Source of the DNA: Amycolatopsis aidingensis
GTDB taxonomy: Bacteria > Actinomycetota > Actinomycetes > Mycobacteriales > Pseudonocardiaceae
Length of the DNA stretch: 64,000 nucleotides
Direction: 5' to 3'
NCBI RefSeq assembly: GCF_018885265.1
Contig: NZ_CP076538.1
Span: 5,988,001-6,052,000 of the forward strand
The translations under genes were made by a program, and so were the position numbers. The notes below the pieces were generated by a model, which had not been told where the DNA came from, made no database searches, and saw only the letters and a program-made list of their open reading frames with translations. Positions 33,396 through 39,881 of the stretch are shown in pieces (positions within the stretch are counted from its first letter, which is position 1; every line of letters begins with the position of its first letter).

Positions 33396-34370
33396 GTGAA
33401 GGCAGTGATGGTCCAGGCCCTCGGAGGTCCCGAGGTCCTCGCGGTCGTCGACCGCCCCGACCCCAGTCCCGCCGAAGGGCAGGTGCTGGTCACTACTGAG
33501 GCGATCGGCGTCGGCGGTGTCGACACCCTGATCCGCAGTGGCGCCCTGGCCGCCTACGGCTACACGCACGGTGACATCCTCGGCAACGAGGTCGCGGGTA
33601 CCGTGGCCGCGGTCGGCGACGGCGTCGACCCGGTATGGGCCGGCCAGCGGGTGTGGGCGTTCACCGGCGCGGCAGGCGGCGGCTACGCCGAACACGTCCT
33701 CGCCTCGGCCTCCACACTTGTCCCCCTTCCCGCGGCCATGTCGGCCGTGGACGCGGTGACGCTCGGTAGCTCCGGCATCGTGGCGCATTTTGCGCTGCGC
33801 CACGCCCACTTCACTCGCGGGGAATCGGTGCTGGTGCGCGGCGCGGCCGGCGGCATCGGCACGATGACGGTCCAGCTCGCGGCTCGGGCCGGTGCCAGTG
33901 CGGTGGCGGTCACCACCTCTTCGGCCGAGCGTGGCGACCGCCTGCGCAAGCTCGGCGCGACGCACGTGCTGGACCGCGCCGGTGCGGGCGCAGGGGACGC
34001 TCCCGCGGGCTACGACGTCAGCATCGACATCGTCGCAGGCGCCGACCTGCCTTCGTTCTTCGCCAGGCTCAACCCGAACGGCCGTATGGTGGCCGTCGGC
34101 GCTGTCGCCGGCTGGCCGCCCGCGGACTTCGGCAAGGAGATGGTCGCGGCCTTCCGGAAGTCGATGTCGTTCGCGACCTTCAGCGCCGACACCGTGCCCG
34201 CGCCCGACCAACGCGCCGCGGCCGCCGAACTGTTCGCTGCCGCGGGTCGCGGCGAGCTGGAAGCAGTGGTGCACGAGGTGCTGCCCCTGGAGCAGGCCGT
34301 GCTGGCCCACCAGAAAATGGAAGCAGGCGAGGTGCTGGGCAGAATCGTGCTCACGCCATCGGGGACGTGA
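33396..34370 (+). CDS. NADPH:quinone oxidoreductase-like protein (MDR superfamily, zinc-free)
   Basis: A 324-aa medium-chain dehydrogenase/reductase. The N-terminal GroES-like domain has NEVAGTVAAVGDGVDPVWAG. The Rossmann nucleotide motif is VRGAAGGIGTMTVQLAARAG (about 143-162). Zinc-binding cysteines are absent, as in the quinone reductase/crystallin group. GTG 33396 has GGAG eight bases upstream. It is divergent from a TetR gene and probably induced by a toxic quinone, enone or similar electrophile. The exact substrate is unknown. Confidence 0.9.
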   Translation: MKAVMVQALGGPEVLAVVDRPDPSPAEGQVLVTTEAIGVGGVDTLIRSGALAAYGYTHGDILGNEVAGTVAAVGDGVDPVWAGQRVWAFTGAAGGGYAEHVLASASTLVPLPAAMSAVDAVTLGSSGIVAHFALRHAHFTRGESVLVRGAAGGIGTMTVQLAARAGASAVAVTTSSAERGDRLRKLGATHVLDRAGAGAGDAPAGYDVSIDIVAGADLPSFFARLNPNGRMVAVGAVAGWPPADFGKEMVAAFRKSMSFATFSADTVPAPDQRAAAAELFAAAGRGELEAVVHEVLPLEQAVLAHQKMEAGEVLGRIVLTPSGT

Positions 34371-34373
34371 CGG

Positions 34374-34413
34374 CCGTGGGCCTGTCCAGCGGATCCGCCG
34401 GACAGTCCCACGG
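34374..34413. terminator. Bidirectional terminator hairpin
   Basis: CCGTGGG-C-CTGTCC (34374-34387) pairs with GGACAG-T-CCCACGG (34400-34413) around a 12-base loop. It lies between the convergent oxidoreductase and DUF1062 genes. Confidence 0.75.
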
Positions 34414-34426
34414 TCCCGAGGAGGAC

Positions 34427-34975
34427 TCAGCGCTTGAGTATGAAAGTGAAATCGCTGGAGACCTTGCCACGTAGCCGGACTGACGAAACGAGGTTCCCGC
34501 TCGCGATCAGTCTCTCGACCTCTGCCCGCGACAGGCCGCAGCCTTCAGCGATCAGTCGCACCGGCCGGACCGGGATCTGCGCCGCGAAGCGGACCGCGAC
34601 GTCGATCACCTCACGGTCCAGGCCATCCGTTCCGCCGGTATCGAGACGCCAGGCATTGTCCCAGTCGAGGGCGATGCGATTGCGGCGCCGAAAGACCGGA
34701 TCCTCGAGCAACTCGGCCGCCAGGCCAGGGTCGTTGTCATGCAGCCGGTCCAGCAACTCAGGTCGGATGGAGCGCACAGTGATCCGCTCCATGACCGTGA
34801 GCTTTGTGGTCTCCCCGCAAGCGGAACAGAGCGCGAGGAGCCAGACGTCGATGAGCTTGTGGTTTGCGTTGACGCGAAACTTGCCGCTTGTCCGGAAGCG
34901 CTCGGATGCGCACACGTGGCACCGGCGACGAACGAGCGGCAGACAGACGGGTTCGACTACCCAGTTTTCGAGCAC
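34427..34975 (-). CDS. DUF1062 family protein
   Basis: A 182-aa protein. CHVCASERFRTSGKFRVNAN followed by HKLIDVWLLALCSACGET gives two CxxC pairs, a zinc-ribbon-like N-terminus characteristic of DUF1062. A C-terminal part (LIAEGCGLSRAEVERLIASG) resembles a small helix-turn-helix, followed by a basic beta segment. The gene starts with a GTG lacking a clear ribosome site, so the start is tentative. DUF1062 proteins are uncharacterised; the zinc knuckle and HTH-like helix suggest nucleic-acid binding. It lies between the TetR pair and CRISPR array 2. The following 218 bases (34976-35193) show no further gene. Confidence 0.8.
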   Translation of the reverse strand: MLENWVVEPVCLPLVRRRCHVCASERFRTSGKFRVNANHKLIDVWLLALCSACGETTKLTVMERITVRSIRPELLDRLHDNDPGLAAELLEDPVFRRRNRIALDWDNAWRLDTGGTDGLDREVIDVAVRFAAQIPVRPVRLIAEGCGLSRAEVERLIASGNLVSSVRLRGKVSSDFTFILKR

Positions 34976-35193
34976 AGAAAGTACACCTGTTCAGTGAGAA
35001 ATCCGCAGCAAAAGGAACGCGTTCGCATACGCGACGCGCGACAAATCAGCGCTCAGGAGGTCTCACTTGGTGTACAACGGCACGTCCTTGACTAGGCGAC
35101 TTGGCTCGGTAGCACGGTAGCGACACACCGATTGCCGCTCCACCGGTTTTTCGAGTACCTCACCGCCAGGTTTCCGTTCGGCGGCTCAGGCAC

Positions 35194-35282
35194 CAACCCT
35201 CCCCGCATGCGCGGGGAGCACTACGCGGCCAGCCCGGACGCCGGTGACAAGGCCGGACCATCCCCGCGTGCGCGGGGAGCAC
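35194..35282 (-). CRISPR. CRISPR array 2, two repeats and one spacer
   Basis: The right repeat (35255-35282) begins GGACCATCCCC and ends GCGCGGGGAGCAC, differing from array 1 in the loop (CGCGTGCGCG instead of CGCGCGTGCG). The left repeat (35194-35221) is degenerate at four positions, as in an old leader-distal repeat. One 33-nt spacer (35222-35254) separates them. A leader homologous to that of array 1 follows on the right. Confidence 0.9.
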
Positions 35283-35352
35283 ACTTCCTGAACTGCGACG
35301 ATGCGGACCGAAACACCGTTTCTACTTCACTTCGTGGCGAGTGTAGCCGAGG
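35283..35352 (-). promoter_or_regulatory. Leader of CRISPR array 2
   Basis: ACTTCCTGAACTGCGACGAT and CTTCACTTCGTGGCGAGTGT are shared with arrays 1 and 3. The region is richer in A and T than its surroundings and directly abuts the last repeat, so it is the leader and carries the minus-strand array promoter. Confidence 0.8.
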
Positions 35353-35377
35353 AAACGGAACCAGCCCTCCACCGAGT

Positions 35378-35419
35378 GGGCCCCGGCGCGCAAGGAGTGC
35401 GAAGGAAGCGCCGGGGCCC
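35378..35419. terminator. Hairpin between the micro-operon and the CRISPR leader
   Basis: GGGCCCCGGCGC (35378-35389) and GCGCCGGGGCCC (35408-35419) form a perfect 12-bp stem with an 18-base loop. Copy 2 keeps it with one mismatch. It lies after the 35-aa ORF and before the leader on the minus strand, so it can separate the two transcripts. Confidence 0.7.
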
Positions 35420-35464
35420 ATGCTGCCGGTACCAGGGGAAGTGGGACCGGCAGCAGTCCAGAGG

Positions 35465-35572
35465 TCAGCAGCCGCACCACCAACCCATCGAGAAGGCGAT
35501 CGACTGCACCAGCGACAAGGCCAGGGCGAGCAGGACCAGCACCAGCAACGGGCGGTCCCGACGCGGGATCAC
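35465..35572 (-). CDS. 35-aa single-span membrane peptide (copy 1)
   Basis: A GTG-started ORF whose start overlaps the stop of the zinc-finger gene (GTGA). The peptide has a basic start (IPRRDR), one hydrophobic helix (PLLVLVLLALALSLVQSIAF) and a Cys-Trp-rich end (GWWCGC). In copy 2 the peptide is identical except Met to Val at position 29, while the DNA differs at five other, synonymous positions. That pattern argues that this frame is translated, in preference to longer overlapping frames. It is probably an inner-membrane peptide with a C-terminal Cys pair. I do not recognise a family. Confidence 0.65.
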   Translation of the reverse strand: MIPRRDRPLLVLVLLALALSLVQSIAFSMGWWCGC

Positions 35573-35778
35573 CGCCGTGTCCCATTCGCCCGGTCACCAT
35601 TCGGTGCCTCGTGGAACTGCTCGCACCGCGTGGCGTGCTCGGCGGTCGGATAGATCGACTGGCAATGCCAGCAGGTGCGGGCCTCCCGCGTCAGCCGCGG
35701 CCACCCGGCGATCTCGGCATCGCTCGCCCGCAGCGGCACAAACTGCGACGGCGGGCAACGACGGCTTCGACGGCTCAT
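35569..35778 (-). CDS. Small C2HC zinc-finger protein (69 aa, copy 1)
   Basis: A 69-aa basic protein starting MSRRSRRCPPSQ. The stretch CWHCQSIYPTAEHATRCEQF plus His has C-x2-C-x12-C-x3-H spacing, that of a classical zinc finger with Cys for the first His. ATG 35778 has GGGGGA six bases upstream. Copy 2 differs at only three residues over the shared 52, with most base changes synonymous. It is followed by the overlapping 35-aa membrane peptide. A nucleic-acid or protein-binding role is likely but unproven. Bases 35781-35934, upstream on this strand, hold only a weak 37-codon frame ending in an ATGA overlap with this start. Confidence 0.7.
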   Translation of the reverse strand: MSRRSRRCPPSQFVPLRASDAEIAGWPRLTREARTCWHCQSIYPTAEHATRCEQFHEAPNGDRANGTRR

Positions 35779-35934
35779 GCCGATCCCCCACGCCACCGAT
35801 CAGACGCCAGCAGCACGTCGGTGTGCCCGTCACCGTCACCCCTGGCGGTTGCCCGGTCCGCACGTCCACCATCGTTGTCCATGACCACATCGTCAAGGTC
35901 GGTGACCTGCGCGAACAGCGACCAAAACCAGGGT

Positions 35935-35968
35935 TTGACAGGAACGGCATGCGGCTTCTATGCCGTTC
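35935..35968 (+). promoter_or_regulatory. Promoter and operator of the NUDIX/XRE operon
   Basis: TTGACA (35935-35940) and TATGCC (35959-35964), 18 bases apart, form a likely promoter. A perfect inverted repeat GAACGGCAT (35942-35950) and ATGCCGTTC (35960-35968) with a nine-base spacer covers the spacer and -10. It is a good operator candidate for the XRE regulator encoded second in the operon. Confidence 0.65.
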
Positions 35969-36000
35969 ACGCCCAGAAGCCGAGGAGGTAGCCTCGGCAT

Positions 36001-36489
36001 GTGGATCTCCTGCCGTTCGACCAGTACGTGGCCTCGCTCAACCGCAAGCGGATGTCCGCCGGAGTTTTGTTCCTGGACACCCGATCTCGCGTTCTGCTGA
36101 TCGAGCCCTCCTACAAGCCGCACTGGGACATCCCCGGTGGAGCGGTCGACGCTCGGGAGGCGCCGTGGACGACGGCGCTTCGTGAGGTGCGTGAAGAGAT
36201 TGGCATTGACCGACCACTCGGCCGTTTGCTCGTCATCGACTACGTATCGACGGATGGGCGAATGCCTGAGGGTGTCGCGTTTATTTTCGACGGTGGCCAG
36301 ATCTCCGAAGCCGAGGTGAGCGAGTTAACGCTCACCGATCCTGAGATTCTGTCGGCCCGGCTACACACACTCGATGAAGTCACAATGATGGTGAAGCCGA
36401 CACTCGCGGCGCGTCTGGCTGTAGCCATCGAAGCCGCCGACAGTGGGGAGTTGGCGCTGTGCGAAAACGGCAAGCGCGTGGCAGGATAA
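36001..36489 (+). CDS. NUDIX hydrolase
   Basis: A 162-aa NUDIX protein. The full box is present: GGAVDAREAPWTTALREVRE followed by EIGI fits Gx5Ex7REUxEExGU, so Mg-dependent cleavage of a nucleoside diphosphate linked to another moiety is expected. GTG 36001 lies 12 bases after GAGGAGG. It precedes an XRE-TPR regulator by 30 bases and is co-transcribed with it. The pairing suggests that the hydrolase makes or removes a nucleotide-type signal read by the regulator; this is inference. Substrate specificity (ADP-ribose, NADH, dNTP) cannot be told. Confidence 0.9.
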   Translation: MDLLPFDQYVASLNRKRMSAGVLFLDTRSRVLLIEPSYKPHWDIPGGAVDAREAPWTTALREVREEIGIDRPLGRLLVIDYVSTDGRMPEGVAFIFDGGQISEAEVSELTLTDPEILSARLHTLDEVTMMVKPTLAARLAVAIEAADSGELALCENGKRVAG

Positions 36490-36519
36490 GCGGGCTGTGT
36501 ACAGGTCATAGGAGAACCC

Positions 36520-37734
36520 ATGACGGTCAGTCGGCCTCTGTCTGAGAACCTTGCCCGTATCCGCAAGGCTCAGGACCTGTCTCAGGAACAGTTGGCAGAG
36601 GCCGCATCGATCAGCGTCGACACCGTCGCTCGGATAGAGCAAGGAACTCGAGCAACCAGCCGACCAGCCACCTTGGGCAAGCTCGCCGCCGCGCTGGGTG
36701 TCTCTGTGGAGAGTTTGCTCGGATACGAACCCGCCCGCCATCCTGCCGATCTTGACGCGTCGCAGCTACGACATGCCATCACGACGAGCGGCGGCATTCC
36801 GGGCCTCGACGAGTTCGCAGATACCGCCGATCTGGTGCCCCTACCTCACCTGGCTCAAGCAGCGCACAGCGCCTGGCGTGCCTATGTCGACGGTCGGCAC
36901 GAGAGACTCCTCCACATGCTCCCAGCCGTGCTGGCCGACGCACGGCGTCTGGTACAGGTCGCCACCGACGAGGAGAAGGCAGGCGCGTATCGCGTGCTGT
37001 CCACGGCCTACCGGGTGGGTAGTGGAATGGCTGGCCGCATGGGGCTGAGCGATCTCGCTTGGTCGGCAGCGGAGCGTGCGGTAAACGCCGCTCGTCACTC
37101 CGACGCCCCCGAGATCGAAACCGCCATCTCGCTGCGGTACCTCGCATGGACCTTGGTAAGGCAGGGACGACTCGAGGAAGCCGAACGGGTCGCGGTGACC
37201 ACCGCGGAGCGGATCCAACCAGGGATGCTCGACCGCGACCCGGCCCGTGCCGGCGTATTCGGCAACCTGCTGTTCAACGCCGCGACCGCGGCCTTGCTGG
37301 GTCGACGTGTCGCGCAAGCCACGGACCTGCTCACTGAAGCACACGGCGCCGCCATCCGAGCAACAAAGGACACCTCCAACGAAGCCGCGATCTTTGGTCC
37401 CCGCGTCGCTACTCTCCAGCAGATCGACAGCGTAGCCAGGGCTGGTGATCCAGAGCAGGCTTTACACCTGGCCGACGCGGTACCGAAAGCACGGGGTGAG
37501 GTTCCCGCGTTCTGGGAGGCTGGTCACCGGTTGCGGCTCGCCACAGCGGCCCTTGACCTTCGGCAGGACCGGCGTGCCGTCTTCTTCCTCGCCGAGGCGC
37601 GTGATCTCGCGCCGGACTGGGTGCGGTACCAACCACTCGGCGAAACCGTCATGCGCCAGCTCGTCGAGCGTGCACCCCGACGTAGGGGCACCGAGTTCTC
37701 GACCCTGGCCAAACACTACGGCGTCGTGGGCTGA
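36520..37734 (+). CDS. XRE-family regulator with C-terminal TPR-like repeats (copy 1)
   Basis: A 404-aa protein. Residues 8-65 are a Cro/CI helix-turn-helix (LARIRKAQDLSQEQLAEAAS, ISVDTVARIEQGTRA). The remainder is an alpha-helical repeat domain of TPR type (YRVLSTAYRVGSGMAGRMGL, LRYLAWTLVRQGRLEEAERV). Such proteins sense a small molecule or peptide through the repeats. AGGAG precedes ATG 36520. It is second in the NUDIX operon and may bind the inverted repeat at 35942-35968. A second member of this class is at 39882. Confidence 0.88.
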   Translation: MTVSRPLSENLARIRKAQDLSQEQLAEAASISVDTVARIEQGTRATSRPATLGKLAAALGVSVESLLGYEPARHPADLDASQLRHAITTSGGIPGLDEFADTADLVPLPHLAQAAHSAWRAYVDGRHERLLHMLPAVLADARRLVQVATDEEKAGAYRVLSTAYRVGSGMAGRMGLSDLAWSAAERAVNAARHSDAPEIETAISLRYLAWTLVRQGRLEEAERVAVTTAERIQPGMLDRDPARAGVFGNLLFNAATAALLGRRVAQATDLLTEAHGAAIRATKDTSNEAAIFGPRVATLQQIDSVARAGDPEQALHLADAVPKARGEVPAFWEAGHRLRLATAALDLRQDRRAVFFLAEARDLAPDWVRYQPLGETVMRQLVERAPRRRGTEFSTLAKHYGVVG

Positions 37735-37754
37735 CCGATATCTCGAAGCTGGGC

Positions 37755-37777
37755 CTGTCCGGGGGTCCGCCCGACAG
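37755..37777. terminator. Hairpin after the XRE gene
   Basis: CTGTC (37755-37759) and GACAG (37773-37777) flank a GC-rich, partly paired centre (GGGGG and CCGCCC), 20 bases after the stop. It is similar in style to the hairpin at 34374-34413. No U-tract follows. Confidence 0.5.
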
Positions 37778-37807
37778 CTGCTCCACCACAGGAAACGGAG
37801 TATGACG

Positions 37808-37896
37808 GGGCCATCCCCGCGTGCGCGGGGAGCACGTTCCTGACGGCGCCGCCGCAACCCGGTGACCCGGGCCATCCCCGCGTGCGCGGGGAGCAC
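37808..37896 (-). CRISPR. CRISPR array 3, two repeats and one spacer
   Basis: Two repeats (37808-37835, 37869-37896) begin GGGCCATCCCC and end GCGCGGGGAGCAC, one base different from the array 2 repeat and with the same loop. The spacer is 33 nt (37836-37868). Unlike arrays 1 and 2 the left repeat is not degraded. The leader lies on the right, so transcription is leftward. Confidence 0.9.
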
Positions 37897-37960
37897 ACTT
37901 CCTGAACAGCGACGATGCGGACCGAAACACCCTTCAGCGTCACTTCGCGCCGAGTGTAGC
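37897..37960 (-). promoter_or_regulatory. Leader of CRISPR array 3
   Basis: ACTTCCTGAACAGCGACGAT and CGAGTGTAGCCGAGG are shared with array 2. A central block (CCTTCAGCGTCACTTCGCGC) is diverged from the other two leaders, so the promoter strength may differ. Confidence 0.75.
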
Positions 37961-38077
37961 CGAGGCGACAGAACCAGCCCGCCATAGAGTGGGCCCCGGC
38001 GCGCAAGGAGTGCGGAGGAAGCGCCGGGACCCGTGCTGCAGGCTCCGAGGGAAACGAGACCGGCAGCAGTCCAGAGG

Positions 38078-38185
38078 TCAGCAGCCGCACCACCAGCCCA
38101 CCGAGAAGGCGATCGACTGCACCAGCGACAAGGCGAGGGCGAGCAGGACCAAGACCAGCAACGGTCGGTCCCGACGCGGGATCAC
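38078..38185 (-). CDS. 35-aa single-span membrane peptide (copy 2)
   Basis: This is the copy 2 counterpart of the peptide at 35465-35572, with the same length, the same GTGA overlap with the gene before it and one conservative change (Val for Met at 29). Because the zinc-finger gene upstream is broken by the IS element, translation by coupling may be lost or driven from the chimeric ORF beginning in the IS at 38418. Confidence 0.55.
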   Translation of the reverse strand: MIPRRDRPLLVLVLLALALSLVQSIAFSVGWWCGC

Positions 38186-38346
38186 CGGCGTGTCCCATTC
38201 GCCCGGTCACCGTTCGACGCCTCATGGAACTGCTCGCACCGCGTGGCGTGCTCGGCGGTCGGATAGATCGACTGGCAATACCAACAGGTGCGAGCCTCCC
38301 GCGTCAGCCGTGACCACCCGGCGATCTCGGCATCGCTCGCCCGCAG

Positions 38347-39688
38347 TGTCAACGCCGGTCGAATCGTGACCCGCCTGGTCCGCTTGGGTTCCAGGGCGAA
38401 TTCGAGCGGTCGTCGCAACGGTGACGGGGTCTATGATGCCACGGCGTTGTGGAAGACCTCGGCGGGTGTCCGCCATCCGAGTGTCTTGCGTGGCCGGTGG
38501 TTGAGCTTGTGCTCGACCATGCCGAGGTGCTCGGGCGTATGGATCGCGAGGTCGGTGCGTTTGGGAAAGTACTGGCGCAGCAAGCCATTCGTGTTCTCGT
38601 TCGTGCCGCGCTGCCATGGACTTCCTGGGTGCGCGAAGAACACACCTTCACGCAGCAGCGGTGCGATCTGTTCGTGGTAGGCCATTTCGGATCCTTGGTC
38701 CCAGGTCAACGTCAGTCGCGCTGCTTCGGGAAGGGCGCCCAGGACAGCGATCAGGGCGTCGCGGACCGTGTCGGCGCCGCGGTTGCCGGGCAGGTGAACC
38801 AGACGCAGGAGGCGGCTGGAGCGGTCGACAAGGGTGGCGATGGCCGACTGGTTGCCGCGGCCCACGATGAGGTCACCTTCCCAATCACCAACGCGGGTCC
38901 GCTCGTGGGCCGCCGCCGGGCGGTGCTCGATCAGCAGAGTGGGCGCGACGAACCGGCTCCGTCGCTGATCAGCGCGGCGGCGACGCTTGCGCAACGCCCG
39001 GCCGGTACGCAGACGCTGCGTGAGCCGGCGGCTCAGACCGCCCTTGCCACCGTGGTAGAGCGCTTGGTAGATCGTTTCGTGGCACACGTGCCAGCTGGCG
39101 TGATCAGGGAAAGCGGACCGCAGATAGTTGGCGATCTGCTCGGGACTCCACTCCAGCTCAAGCTTCGCCTGCACGGCCGCCCGCAGCTGCGAATCCTGGA
39201 TCAACCGAGCCTGGCGCGGCCGACGCGCACGTTGCCGGGCCCGGGAATGCGCCAGGTCAGCGTCGTAGCGCCCTTGATCATGCGGCCGGACGTTGCGGCG
39301 CAGCTCCCGGCTGACCGTGGAAGCGTGACGGCAAATCCGCCGCGCGATCTCCCGGATCGACAGTTTCTGGGCCCGCAGGGTGGCGATCCGCTGCCGTTCG
39401 GACCGGGACAGATATCGGCTCGAACGGGCCTCCTCGGCGACCAACGCAGGTGGGAGCCCGCCGTTCTCCGCCCGCCAGCGGTAGCCGGTCTTACGGCCGA
39501 TCCCGATGATCTGGCACGCCTCGACCGTCCCTACCCCGACAGGATCAACTGCCAGTACCGCGACTCAAGATCCAGCCGCCGCTTCGCTCCACGCCTCGCC
39601 ATCAGCACGCCCTCTTCTACCAGGAGTGTTGCGACAAGCACTGGAACCCAAGCGGAACCAGGGGGTCAGTATTCAGCCGGAACCGACA
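38347..39688 (-). mobile_element. IS30-family insertion sequence, 1342 bp
   Basis: The ends are imperfect 46-bp inverted repeats (38347-38392 and 39643-39688). Both begin TGTC inward and share TGACCC and CGCTTGGGTTCC. The element is flanked by CCGCAG at 38341-38346 and 39689-39694. The intact copy 1 of the interrupted module has a single CCGCAG at this point, which proves the boundaries. If a terminal G/C pair is counted in the repeat, the duplication is four bases. The transposase is on the minus strand. Confidence 0.92.
38431..39602 (-). pseudogene. IS30-family transposase with a frameshift near its N-terminus
   Basis: The main frame from TTG 39444 (337 aa) has the HTH (LSIREIARRICRHASTVSRE) and the DDE core: GDWEGDLIVG, LTWDQGSEMA and GSPWQRGTNENTNGLLRQYF. 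The expected N-terminus MARRGAKRRLDLESRYWQLI starts at ATG 39602 but reaches a TAG after a run of four G (plus-strand CCCC 39534-39537). One more G, or -1 slippage on this run, restores GTVEACQIIGIGRKTGYRWR and the rest. It is therefore either an inactivated copy or a programmed -1 frameshift gene. A shortened protein from TTG 39444 would lack the first HTH. Confidence 0.8.
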
Positions 39689-39881
39689 CCGCAGCGGCAC
39701 AAACTGCGACGGCGGGCAACGACGGCTTCGACGGCTCATGCGTCCAGGGTCGCCGGGGCGAATGCGCTCGTACACGGCTTGCAGGGCGGAGCGCAAAGGG
39801 AGGCTTCAGGGAGAGTTCGCGATTCCATGTTCGGTGTTTGACTGGTTACACTCCGCACCAGCCAGCGAAGGGACCCACCGC

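Larger units (their letters stand above)
35255..35780. repeat. Duplicated CRISPR-leader module, copy 1 (intact)
   Basis: From the last repeat of array 2 to the start codon of the zinc-finger gene the sequence is repeated at 37869-38346 plus 39689-39741. The first 479 bp (to 35733) match 478 bp in copy 2, and the remaining 47 bp match after the IS30 insertion is removed. Each copy holds a repeat, leader, hairpin, a 35-aa ORF and a 69-aa zinc-finger ORF. Confidence 0.9.
37869..38346. repeat. Duplicated CRISPR-leader module, copy 2 (interrupted)
   Basis: This is homologous to 35255-35733 over its whole length, with scattered substitutions. It stops at CCGCAG (38341-38346), where the IS30-family element begins. 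The missing end is found at 39689-39741 beyond the element. Confidence 0.9.
38182..39739 (-). pseudogene. C2HC zinc-finger gene copy 2, split by the IS30-family element
   Basis: The start and first 17 codons lie at 39739-39689 and codons 16-69 at 38346-38182 (the six-base target duplication is counted twice). The C-terminal part reads LRASDAEIAGWSRLTREART and CWYCQSIYPTAEHATRCEQF. An ORF starting inside the left IS end (ATG 38418) adds 24 foreign residues and re-enters the zinc finger in frame, so a chimeric 78-aa protein could still be made. Confidence 0.8.

Noticed and set aside
35322..35600. 92-codon minus frame overlapping the 35-aa ORF (and its 169-codon copy 2 version)
   Set aside because: Between the two copies the substitutions are mostly synonymous in the 35-aa frame; the longer frame also runs through the hairpin and into the leader.
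35781..35934. 37-codon minus frame ending in an ATGA overlap with the zinc-finger gene
   Set aside because: No start with a ribosome site and not present in copy 2, whose similarity ends at the zinc-finger start codon; kept only as a weak possibility.
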